From the NCBI RefSeq assembly GCF_030272615.1, contig NC_081405.1, positions 155,417,613 through 155,481,612 on the forward strand: DNA of 64,000 nt, given 5' to 3'. The position numbers and the translations under genes were made by a program. The stretch comes from Cryptomeria japonica. Lineage: Eukaryota > Streptophyta > Pinopsida > Cupressales > Cupressaceae. Below are positions 1 to 10,429 of the stretch, piece after piece (the stretch's first letter is position 1; every line of letters starts with the position of its first letter). The notes under the pieces were generated by a model that was not told the DNA's origin, searched no databases, and saw only the letters and a list, made by a program, of their open reading frames with translations.

Positions 1-562
1 CTAGCATCTTATGTGAAAGAGTAGATGGTCAAGTATATTACAATAAGTGTTGCTTGGATGGCACATTGTTGATTGTGGTGGATTGCGACATTTAAAAATT
101 TGTCAACATATGGATATTGGACAAGAAATTGGTAATGAATTAGTAGAATTTGAAAAATATAAGATAGTGGCCTACATGCTAAAAGATGGAAAAGAAGCAA
201 AAAGGTGTGAATTGGTTAGTGAGAAGATTCCAGTGTATCAGTTTATGGGCATATTTCATGAGAATATAGTGTATGAGTATGCAAGGAATAACCATTGAGC
301 TCATTGGTTGGACTCACAATTTAAGCTATGCAAGGACACATTTCCACTTCATACAATTGTTTCAATTGTTGACTTTATAGAGAACTACACACTACAACCG
401 CAGAACGAGGTGCAATCACAATATTACAACTCCACACAAGTTGCCATATTTGTGTATATAGCATTCATTCATGCACATGATAATATGGAAGAGGATAGGA
501 AAATATTGAGGGAGTATCATTTTTACATCAGTGATGATCGCTCACACTCTACAGAGTTTGTG
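1..562 (+). pseudogene. Transposase-like gene, truncated copy A
   Basis: This is the 3'-truncated middle part of the same protein encoded at 54.95-57.19 kb. Shared blocks are the segment around ELVEFEKYK, the motif DFIENYTLQPQNEVQS near 372, and FYISDDRSHSTEFVQ ending at 562. The frame is broken: a shift near 60-70 separates the LCERVDG part from the RHLKICQ part, and a TGA lies at 297-299. The 5' part lies outside the window. At 562 coding homology stops abruptly and the 359-bp satellite begins, so the second and third conserved acidic motifs seen in copy B are missing. The family is probably a DDE-type transposase, because copy B shows DFADNY, DNC..QFKN and GHGKGEHDG in order. I cannot assign it to a named superfamily. 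It cannot make a full-length protein. Confidence 0.7.
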
Positions 563-2480
563 CAGCCAAATCGCCCAAGTGCTCAAATTGCTCAAAGTTA
601 TCAATATTCGGGATCACGTTTCTTCGTGCCCATTAATCATAAGAATGATCCATCTGATCTTGTGGGGTTGTGTTATGGCACTCTAAAAAAGACTCTCTCG
701 GTTTCAGTAGACTCGGATCCAATTGCTCGTGGCGATTCTTTCTCAGTTGCGACAAAAAGCGTCAGATGAGTTAAATGAAAACTTGCACAATGCCCCATCT
801 TTCAATTTGCTTGTCGCAACACCAAACCGTCAACTTGTACATATCAGGGTGGCTAGGTTTACGCTAGGAATGCCTTCTTTTTTCTCTCCAACTTCCCCGA
901 TTGTTGCGGGCCACACCCTAGCATCCAAATCGCCCAAGTGCTCAAATTGCTCAAAGTTGTCAATATTCGACATCGCGTTTCTCCATGCCTGTTAATCATA
1001 AGAATGATCCATCTGATCTTGTGGGGTCATGTTATGGCACTCTAAAACATACTCTCTCAGTTTCGGTAGAATCAGATAAAGTTGCTCATGGTGACTCTTT
1101 CTCGGTTGCGACAAAAAGCGTCAGATGAGTTCAATGAAAAGTTGCACAATGACCCATCTTTCAATCCGCTCGTCGTGACACCGAACTATCAGCTCGTGCA
1201 CGTTGGGGTGGCTGGGTTTACGCTAGGAATGCCTTCTTTTTTCTCTCCAACTCACCTGATCATTGTGGGCCACACCCTAGGAGCCAAATCACCCAAGTGC
1301 TCAAATTACTCAAAGTTGTCAATATTCAGCATCGTGTTTCTCTGTACCCGTTAATCATAAAATGATCCATTTGATCCTATGGGATCCTGTTATGGAACTC
1401 TAAAAAATCCTCTCTCAGTTTTGGTAGACTCGGATCTAGTTGCTCATGGCAACTCTTTCTCGGTTGCAACAAAAAGTGTCAGATGAGTTCAATGAAAAGT
1501 TGCACAATGCCCCATCTTTCAATCTGCTCATCATGGCACTGAATCGTCAGCTTGTACACATTGGGGTGGCTGGGTTTACACTAGGAATGCCTTCTTTTTT
1601 CTCTCCAACTAACCCGATCATTGTGGGCCACACCCTAGCAGCCAAATCACCCAAGTGCTCAAATTGCTCAAAGTTATCAATATTCAACATCGCGTTTTTC
1701 CATGCCTGTAAATCATAAGAATGATCCATCTAATCCTGTGGGGTTGTGTTATGGCACTCTAAAAAAGCCTCTCTCAATTTTGGTAGAATCAGATCCATTT
1801 TCTCATGGCGACTCTTTCTCGGTTGCGACAAAAAGCGTCAGATGAGTTCAATGAAAAGTTGCACAATGCCCCATCTTTCAATCCGCTTGTTGCAGCACCA
1901 AACTGTCACTTCATACATGCTTGGGTGGCCAGGTTTACGCTAGGAATGCCTTCTTTTTTCTCTCCAACTCACTCGATTGTTTCGGGCCACACCCTAGCAG
2001 CCAAATCGCCCAAGTGCTCAAATTGCTCAAAGTTATCAATATTCGGCATCACATTTCTCTATGCCTGTTAATCATAAGAATGACCCATTTGATCCTATGG
2101 GGTTGTGTTATGGCACTCTAAAAAAGCCTCTCTTAGTTTTGGTAGACTCGGATCTAGTTGCTCGTGGTGACTCTTTCTCAGTTGCGACAAAAAGCGTTAG
2201 ATGAGTTCAATGAAAAGTTGCACAATGCCCCATCTTTCAATCTACTCATCGCGGCACCGAACTGTCAGCTCGTATGCATTGAGGTGGCTGGGTTTACACT
2301 ACGAATGCCTTCTTTTTTCTCTCCAACTTGCCCAATCTTTACGGGCCACACCCTAGCAACCAAATCGCCCAAGTGCTCAAATTGCTCAAAGTTGTCAATA
2401 TTCGGCATCGTGTTTCTCTGTGCCTGTTAATCATAAGAATGATCCATTTGATCCTACGGGGTGGTGTTGTGGCACCAAAC
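562..2480 (+). repeat. 359-bp tandem satellite array A
   Basis: Five full units and one partial unit are in tandem. The anchor CCAAATCGCCCAAGTGCTC (or close variants) recurs at 566, 925, 1284, 1642, 2001 and 2360, giving periods of 358-359 bp. Units differ by scattered substitutions. Each unit holds an open stretch of about 90 codons. The period is not a multiple of three, so the array is not one long repeat protein. The reverse complement of the array at 58.05-59.28 kb is clearly related: both share ATGATCCATTTGA, CTATGGGGTTGTGTT and CTAAAAAAGCCTCTCTC in the same order. The array starts exactly where the transposase homology ends, with GCAG shared at the junction. Confidence 0.9.
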
Positions 2481-2689
2481 CGTTAGCTCTTATGCATTGA
2501 GGTGGCTTGTATCTTGGATTACAAACACATATTTAGGTTCAAAGCTTAAGTAATAATAAAATTTGTGCAATTATTCATCTAATCATTTGTACTACAATTA
2601 TGGATAACCATGATAAATGATTTGCATTAACCAAAAAGCTACAAATCCATGCAACATTGTATACTGTTAAAACTATCAAATATATCCAA
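2481..2689. other. AT-rich spacer, no gene seen
   Basis: Non-coding AT-rich sequence between the satellite array and the next short tandem repeat. It begins as a degraded continuation of the last satellite unit (GCATTGAGGTGGCT near 2494) and then becomes unrelated. Confidence 0.5.
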
Positions 2690-3010
2690 TACAAACAAAT
2701 AGGCTTGCCAAAAGCCATATGGACTTAGAATTTCACATATTCATAAAACAAAAACATATGTTCAAAATTGCTATAAAGGCATACAACATGATATCCAATA
2801 AAGTCAAATAGGGGCTTGCCAAAAGCCATATGGACACAAAATGTCACATATTTGTAATACAAAACATATGTTCAAATTTTCCATATAGGCATACAACATG
2901 GTATCCAATAAAGTCAAACAGGAGCTTACCAAAAGCCATATGGCGATAGAATGTCACATATTCATAATACAAAACATATGTTCAAAATCTCCATATAGGC
3001 ATACAACATA
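2690..3010. repeat. Three tandem units of about 111-120 bp
   Basis: The phrase GCTTRCCAAAAGCCATATGG recurs at about 2703, 2814 and 2934. Each copy is followed by a conserved run with CATATGTTCAAA and GGCATACAACAT. The units differ by substitutions and small indels. The repeat ends just downstream of the stop codon of the minus-strand gene, in its 3' flank. Confidence 0.75.
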
Positions 3011-3024
3011 GGACCCTATTCTAT

Positions 3025-5033
3025 TCATTTCCCTCTAGGGGAAGGAAACAGATCATGAGATATCTTTGCCTGTCGAGGGGATGGAGATGTATATGATACA
3101 GGTGTCTTTTGAGTACGTCCACTTGACCTCCTCTCCAGACTTTTTTGTAACTCCACCTGATACAATGAAAATAATGATGTTAGCATATACAAAAATTGAA
3201 TTTTAGAATGACATATAATAGAATAGTCACTTACCACGTACAAATAATCATGATGTTCATCCATAACAGGTGCACGTTCATGATCTGGAGTGACAAGCCC
3301 CTCTTGTAAGCATCACAATATAAATTAAACTAAATACAAGTGTCGTTAAAATTTTCAATAACATATTATTAAGATAACAAATATAATGCTAAATTTACTA
3401 AATTTACAAATATGTCTCATACTTCTGTTAAAGCAGTTGAACTTGCTACTGCTGTAGCAACACCGCACTTCATTGACACGTGGACAGTAGGAGGAGTCTC
3501 TGAATTCAACATCTGAAAATTAAACAAAGTATATTGATTAATCACCAAAACTATCTATATTATTTAATAACAACATTAAAGATAAATTGTTTACCTGGGT
3601 GAAAGATTGTCGATGAAATACACTACGAGGTATTGATGTTGAAGCTCTAGCATCAAACTATTTGACATCCAAAATGAGTAATTAGAAAATCATTCACATA
3701 AGGTTCAACTATCTACATATAATAATTATATTTTTTCACTCATTGTATACCTATGGAGTCGACGAAGTAGTGAAAAAGGGTGTTGCAGGAATGTTGCTAG
3801 TTTTGTGAACACTTTGACCCTGATTTTTTATCATAATAATTTACTAATTTAGATATATTCTCAAATTTACATATAAGATTTAATAAAAAGAATGAAATGA
3901 ACTTGTAATGAAATTCACTTGCGTATCAATGCCAAATGTTTCATTCAACAACGATTCTATCATGACAATGTTCTCTGTAGCAAACTCCACTCATGCACGT
4001 CCTTTCTCGGAACTATTAGGATCATAAGTACAAAGAGAACCACAAGATCGAAAAAAATGAGATGGAACTCGATGCCTAGAAGAATCAACATCATCACTCG
4101 CATCACCCTCTACTAGAGGACTAGCAAATTGTATAAGGGTTTGAGTGAGTGAGCTAATCGAGTCTAGAGTTTTGACCTCAATACTCTCCTTCACAATGGA
4201 AGGAATAATAACATGCTCCACCATAGGTCTGGCCAAGGGTATTGGTGGGAGATTTGGATCATGTTGTGCACCCTCTCTATCATGCAAGGAACCCCCACCT
4301 CTACCTTGGAAATCTAGAAAATCAAAATAGTTTGGGATCTCATTAAGGACAAACTCACAATACAGTTTTCTCAAAAAGTATTGGGGTACCTCATGATTAT
4401 TGCATGGAGGCTGATCAAATACCATCCACCATCTATCCCAAAAATTGTTCTTAATCCCTTCATGATGACACCAATGAATAGGGAATCTCCTACATCCAGG
4501 GTGTAAAGCTTGATTCGTTCAGGGGTCCGTAAAAAGAGCACACAAGTAAAATTTATTAATTTTCTTTTTCTTCACTGCCACATATGATAATTTGTCAGCA
4601 TAAAATTTATTTTGTTCTTCCTTCTTACGGGACCAAAAATTTATTTTCCCACTCACAGATTGTATGTGAGATACAATAGATTGCAAAGAACTGGCAAGGT
4701 TTGTCCTATGGGAGTTTGTTCTAGTGGGATCTTTTAGCCTTGTGATTAAACCTTCAAGCTCTTTTTGGCTATTTTCTATTTGACCTAATAGGTTTTCTTG
4801 TGTACCTATGGGGTGTCTAGGGATTGTAGGAGGTTCTTGATGTGCTTCTTGAATATGGTCTTCATGTGGAGGTGATTGAGTGTTTTCAACATTTTCTTGT
4901 CTAATCTCATTTCCTGATAATGAAAATAAAATTAAATCAATAAACCTAGTTTAATCTTCAAATTAATAAAAAAAATGATAATAAGAAAATAAAAATACAT
5001 ACCTCTTCGAGCTCTTCGATGGCATGGTGGCAT
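3025..5033 (-). pseudogene. FDQPPCNN gene, copy A (seven exons, unknown function)
   Basis: I do not recognise this family. A consistent spliced model on the minus strand is: 5003-5033, 3919-4913, 3751-3819, 3595-3657, 3423-3512, 3235-3300 and 3025-3156. All introns are GT-AG; total 1446 nt (481 codons plus stop); every intron after exon 2 is phase 0. The start ATG (5031-5033) was chosen over the one at 5023-5025 because only it joins exon 2 in the open frame. Exon 2 encodes a charged, helix-rich N-terminal part, then RFPIHWCHH, FWDRWWMVFDQPPCNN, YFLRKLYCEFVL and FQGRGGG. The C-terminal exons are short and rich in Ser, Thr and Pro. Premature stops lie at 4519-4521 and 3991-3993 (both TGA, one transition from CGA) and at the end of exon 3 (TAG). 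A second copy with the same core lies at 62.7-64.0 kb. In both copies it converges on a transposase-like gene, suggesting the second gene of a DNA transposon. Confidence 0.65.
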
Positions 5034-5189
5034 TTTGATGAGAGATGGACAACTTAGTGCCCAATTTCAAGCTTTTACAAAGGGCGAGCGCAAGAAATAG
5101 CACCCAAAAATGCCAAAACACGGGTTTGGAATGTAGAATGTATCCAAAATGCAGAGCAAGGTTTTTTTGAGGTTTATAATGCACATAAG

Positions 5190-5297
5190 GTGCATGCCTT
5201 ATAAGGCATGCACACTATAGGGCGCATGCCCTATAGGCTTGGTGTGCTAAGCCTAAGGCTTGGCACACCAAGCCTATAAGGTGCGCACCCTATAGTA
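5190..5297. repeat. Nested palindrome cluster
   Basis: There are four inverted repeats in 108 bp. A perfect 24-bp palindrome centred on CCTTATAAGG spans 5190-5213. Arms CTATAGGGC and GCCCTATAG (5215-5223, 5228-5236) flank four bases. Perfect 16-bp arms TATAGGCTTGGTGTGC at 5232-5247 and 5263-5278 have a loop that is itself palindromic. GGTGCGCACC lies at 5280-5289. The cluster sits just upstream of the first exon of the minus-strand gene and just before unrelated retroelement sequence. That placement suits the terminal region of transposon copy A, which is inference. Confidence 0.85.
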
Positions 5298-5299
5298 CC

Positions 5300-6200
5300 T
5301 GCCCACCATTAAGATGTCAACATAGTGGTATGTTGATATACTAAGGAATATAGAAACAAGGATACACACCTTCATCACAAAGGAGATATCCTTTAGGCAA
5401 CAATATACATAAATCCAAGTTAATGAGGTGTGACTCTTATAAAAAAGGAAAAGATAATTGTAAAAGAGATATATTGTAATAAGCATAAATTCAATCCTTT
5501 GGAGGAGAACTAGGAAGAGATATTTACTCAAAGAAATCTACCTCAAAGAGGAGATTTTGAACAAAAATAAAATCATGGACCAAAAGAAAAGAAGGAGAAC
5601 AAACATTCACACCTTCATCCTATTTCTAGGTAAAGGGATGCTTGATGAAGGATAACAGACCTTTGACCTTAAGAGGGGGATTAATTTATAATAGACATAC
5701 ATCATCAAGTGAAGAAGAGGTGGTCCTCTAGGATACAAACCTATTGAATAAGGGAGAATCCTTGATCAAACAAATAACTTCACACAAGGAATGACATCAT
5801 ATCATAAGAAACTACCACTTATCACAGGAAAATATAGAATCAATGCCCAACAAGCGTAGCAAAAAAGAGAAGGATTACACTCCCTACAAAGAGAGATTAT
5901 AAATAAAAGATGTACCCTTTCAATAAAATAATAGGTCCTAAATAAGGAACACATATGTACTCACATGAAGGATAATTCCATGTCAGAAAGGACATCAAGT
6001 TACAAGAAATGCAACTCAAAGGAAGAGGTGATATTTGAAAAAGAGAGAGTTGAATATATTATCCTTTCCCCCTAGGCAACGAGACAAGGAAGAATTATAT
6101 TTTTGTCCAAGTATGATTGGAATTGAAAATGCATCACCACAAATGAAAAGTATTCCCCCAATAAATTTAAACTACTAATGTCATAGGGTAAGGAGCAACA
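5300..6200 (-). repeat. Dispersed retroelement repeat (copy at 50.6-51.7 kb)
   Basis: This stretch is homologous over most of its length to 50640-51700. Both begin near TTAAGATKTCAACATAG and share ACAAGGATAC, GAAGATATCC-like phrases, GGATKCTTGATGAAGGAT, and a block around ACATGAAGGATAA followed by GAAAGGACATCAAGTTA. In the second copy it follows a minus-strand gag remnant, so it is probably 3' non-coding sequence of a minus-strand Gypsy-like element. No intact ORF is present. Confidence 0.6.
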
Positions 6201-7530
6201 TATTATGGTGAATAAAATTCTAAGACAATACTTCTTCACCAATAAAAAATGCAAGATCGGTTGTAAGAGCTATGCAAGCTCAGTCATATTGGTCTTGAAA
6301 AAATTATTTAAAAGATTTACAATTTCCAAGAAAATGAGAATAACAATGATGAAAAAGAAAATACTCATAACCTTCTATGTTTTTATTATTATATTTTATG
6401 AAAGGAAATATCACATACTTATCATACTTCAATCTCCAAAAGATTCTTGTAGCTAATTTTTCTTGATTGTCAAAATGTCTAGGTCTTGTCTCTTGAGATG
6501 TAGGACAATGTATGATAGTGGAAGGAGAAGGATTATTTTCTTGAGGTAAAATATTTGGTAAATGAGGAGGACTATTTTATGTAGATGCATGTTTGGATGT
6601 ACGATATTTTCTATGTCTTGCAAAATGTTCTTTGAGTATTTGAAACTTAAGAGAATTCTCTTATATACTTTTGAGAGATAGGATATCCTAAACCTTTTTT
6701 ATTAAATTGTGTGAGAGGGTCTACAGGGATTTTAATTCCTTGTTCATGTTTTGCAATTCCTTGTCCCTTATATCCTTGTTTTTAAATCATATCATATCCA
6801 ACTTCATAAGATGTTCTCAATTATGAAGGAGAAGGGCCTTCATTATGAATTTCTTCAAAAATTATTGTGTAAGGACATAGAAAAGGGGAAAAGGGATAAT
6901 TAGATAAAGAAGGTATAACGTTTGTAGGGAAATTATCCTTCATATCACCATTATTCATTTCCTCTTTGGTTGGTAGGGGAAAAGGGTCCTTATCATCTAA
7001 GTAATCATCTTTTCTTAGTGTTATGTGAGGAGAAAGATCATGAATAAAATAATTAACATCATCTTTCCTACAAATATGTTGATGATTAAGAGAAGCCCTT
7101 AGAGAATAAGCAGGATCTAGAGAGATTGATGCACCAACATTTTGTTCTTGTACCCCTTACACTAGAGTATGTGTATGAGAAGAAGATAGTGTCATGTTTC
7201 TCTTCAAGGCCTACTCTATGTTGTAGATATCATTGATAGGAGTATTCATTCTTTCCTCATTCTCATGAGATACCCTAAGAGAGGTACAATTATTATCATT
7301 TTCAGTGTCATCTCTAGGATTATCATTTATGAAATCTTTTATTTGATCTACATATGCAATGCATTTTCTTAAAAAATGTTATTATAAAACAACATACAAC
7401 ATGGATAAAAGCTTTAAGATACTATTTGCAAGTAGGAAATATATTTGAAATTCTAATGATGTCATATGCAAGAGTACTATGAATTAAAATAAGTAATGTA
7501 AAGTGAAAGAAACCATTATCCAGCACATGA
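6201..7530. other. Degenerate AT-rich sequence, probable retroelement remnant
   Basis: No supportable gene. Minus-strand translation gives short broken stretches in the position where a minus-strand element would have its gag, as at 51.7-52.9 kb, but no diagnostic motif is visible. ORFs here are below 90 codons. Confidence 0.35.
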
Positions 7531-8465
7531 TTTTTTTTTCCGATTTTCTTTTTTTGGTGACATGTCTTTTAGCCTTTCCAAGATGCCTCTAGCTAGAGAA
7601 TTTATCCCCAAGATGTCTTTGACTAGAAAGGCAAGGATGGGGCATGTTCACTTGTTAGCTTCTTGCGGGATGTTCCTTAAGAATATGATGACACCTCCTG
7701 GGACATGATCGCTTAAGATCATCAAGAACATATTGGTATGATACATACTAAGGCATTCCTTTACTGTTTGATATGTTTACTATCTCACAATTGGTGTGGC
7801 TGATTCATTTGGGTCTAATTCATATCCAGATGATTTTTTTTCTTTTGCTATAGTAAGCTCGATGATGATACAAGCACTTAAAAAGAACAAGAATTCTTAT
7901 CACTTTCATATCCTCTTTCTCATCATTCTTCATAATCATCACTTTTCTCTTTTTTATCCCCCATTTCATTTCTCTTTTTTGTCATTTCTTTCATCACCAT
8001 CGTCATTATTTTCATTGCAGTAAGATCAATCAATCAACTCTTTATCCAGCTAATGCATGTCTCTGAATATTTAATCACTTTATCAAATCAATCGATTGGC
8101 TTCTTGCAATCTCAATGGCCTCGGAGTCAATCAATCAATCAATCATTGGATCACCTTATCTTGCACTCGCATCAATCCCTATCAACTTAATTAGCTTATC
8201 AATTCACCTATACTAGTCATTTCCATCAATTGTTTAGTTACGCCTCATCAATTGTGCATTTCCATAAAATGTACATCTCAACTTAATCAATTGCGCAATA
8301 TAATTCATCCAATCATTTTCTCATAATCTATCGAGAGATCAATCTCTCGAGGGGGCATAACCAACCAATCACCATCACTACCAGGATATCTTAGGGGCAT
8401 ATATCAGTTCATCATTTTATTTGAAACAATGTGACAGGCTACATTGTCTTAAAGAGGGGGCAAAA
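7531..8465 (+). mobile_element. 3' internal end of an LTR retroelement (remnant)
   Basis: The stretch is non-coding with pyrimidine-rich and AATCAATC-type low-complexity runs. It ends in a polypurine tract, AAAGAGGGGGCAAAA, directly before an LTR-like start. The element at 40.9-49.3 kb has the same arrangement: CTCGAGGGGGCAT here (near 8347) against a TTGAGGGGGCATA phrase near 47942, and the same purine tract before its right LTR. No coding capacity was seen. Confidence 0.45.
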
Positions 8466-9285
8466 TATAGACACATAAATTTGTCATCTTAATCTCAGGT
8501 GGATCGACTTCATTTTCATGCATTATTCCATTAAATATTATCCATAAAATATTATTATTTATCCATCATTAATTCATTAATATTATTATATATCATCAAT
8601 AATACGTATATTATTATTTATCCATTATTAATAATATTATTATCCCATATTCCATTTATCATTTAATAATATTATTATTCTATCATCTATCATTTATATA
8701 TTTAATAATAATATCTATCTATTTTTCACAAATACATGCACAAGTATTTACACTTGTTATTTATGCTTTCTCCTTTATCCATTTACACCCACCTTATGCA
8801 TGTGGGATTAAAACTTTAAAGCCCCATTCTTTATCCCACATTCATCCCATTATCTAGATTCACCTGAGGATGCCTATTTAAGCAGAGCCCCTCTCCCATT
8901 TTGGGATCCATGACTTTTGCATTGAACCTATTTCATTTTTTTTAGTTTGATCTTTTTTTCTTACATAGTCTCAATTTTCACATTTCTTTGCAATCATTTT
9001 AATATCCATTTTCTCATAGCTTTCATAGAAGTGCATCTGAGAGAAATAAATTTTGAACATGAAATCTTGAGAAATAGGAGAGGAATGGAGGTAAATTCCC
9101 ATTGCATGCATGTGTGGGTGTGTTTGTTTAGACATTTGATGTTTGCATGCTTGTTCATTGCAGGTACTTCATTGTTGGGTGATTGATCTATTTGGATCTT
9201 CTCTCATAAGATCTTAGATGGATTTTATCACCTACACTTAGCGAATTTGTCTCTTGAAGCTCATTGCATAAGTTGTGAGGAAACA
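8466..9285 (+). repeat. Putative LTR or LTR fragment
   Basis: It begins with TATAGACACATAAATTTG right after the polypurine tract, close to the TGTAGACACC start of the LTRs at 40949 and 48199. It contains a TATA-like box (CTATTTAAGC near 8876). Clear boundaries and a partner LTR were not found, so this may be a solo or truncated LTR. The Copia element at 9292 lies directly to its right. Confidence 0.4.
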
Positions 9286-9291
9286 AGATAT

Positions 9292-10372
9292 TGTTGGTAT
9301 TATGGATGTGTTGCATTAGTTTTGTCATTGATGTCAACACTTATCCTTCTGGAGATCTTTGGTTATGTTGAACCAACACATTGTGTTCACCGACAAGTTC
9401 AGTGACTTATGCACAGTCACCAGTATATTGTCCGTCGGCAATTTATATTGTTCATTGACACTAATGATGACTTGTTATCATCTAGAGATTACTTGATTAT
9501 GTCAAAGACATGGTTTGGATACTTGGTTTTGGTATTTTGGTTAATGGTCTAATCAGGTTGACATATTTTCTATTATCGGCAAATTGGTCAAGGTTATGGA
9601 CTGGTATGCATTATCTATTCTAGATCAGCATGACACATTATGAAGATGATTTATTGATTGGATATTGTTGTAAATGTATTGAGCTGACATGATGCATCAC
9701 ATCTAGACTTATATGTAATTGATCTTATTGTAATATTCTTAGTAAGCTGACCTACACATTTGGTCTTAGGTTTTGTATATATGTAAGATCTCATTTGACA
9801 TGAGATAATATAAGATATGATATGTAAGGTTATGGTATGGTAATGTAACATGGTATGTGCGAATATTGAAGATCATAGAGCAAACCATTAGAAAAGGTTC
9901 AAGGAAGGTTTGAAGGTGTTTGTCAAAGCTTAACTGATACTGAATCTAGCATTGGAGATGCTATCTTGAGTAGTACATTATTCTAGGATTTAACCATCCT
10001 ATTGTAGTCAATGCAACTCCCATTTGAGCAGTGTGCTCTAGGCAGTTGGCCTTTCTGCATTAGCATACCCCATTTGTATACACATACTATCTGCAGTAGT
10101 ATCATCTGATTGTAGGTAATATTTCCCACTGTGGTTTTTCCCCTTACAGGGTTTCCACATCAAAATCTCTGTATTATGTGTTTTGGATGTTGTTTCTCTT
10201 TGTGTTTCATGCATTAAGTTTCACCGATATTGATATTAACTGTTAATTTGTTAACCGGTATTAAATTTGGTTTACCGGTATTAAGTATTAAGTTGAAGTA
10301 AGTTATATTTGGGTTGAAATTAATTGACAATTGATTCACCACCTCCTCTCAATTGCCTTCTAGGTCCTAACA
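9292..10372 (+). repeat. Left LTR of the Copia element
   Basis: 1081 bp, beginning TGTTGGTATTATGG and ending GGTCCTAACA. It matches 14967-16054 throughout, with substitutions and a few short indels. A TATATATG stretch near 9776 could be the TATA box. Confidence 0.93.
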
Positions 10373-10374
10373 AT

Positions 10375-10386
10375 TAGTATCAGAGC
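10375..10386 (+). promoter_or_regulatory. Copia primer binding site
   Basis: TAGTATCAGAGC, two bases after the LTR, differs by one G-to-A change from TGGTATCAGAGC, the usual initiator-tRNA-Met complement of plant Copia elements. The second LTR element has the unmutated form at 17821. Confidence 0.85.
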
Positions 10387-10429
10387 TAAGTCCTCTTTTT
10401 ATAGAAGCCTAGCAGCTTGAGGAGATCTT

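Noticed and set aside
723-2430. A series of 90-codon ORFs, one per 359-bp unit
   Set aside because: They repeat with the satellite, have no shared start context, and the period breaks frame between units. They are treated as repeat by-products.
562-2480. Possible CRISPR-like array because of regular repeats
   Set aside because: Units are contiguous 359-bp satellite copies with no short identical repeats and unique spacers; the DNA is eukaryotic.
5003-5025. Start at ATGCCATCG for the FDQPPCNN gene
   Set aside because: It joins exon 2 in a frame with immediate stops; the ATG eight bases upstream joins in the open frame.
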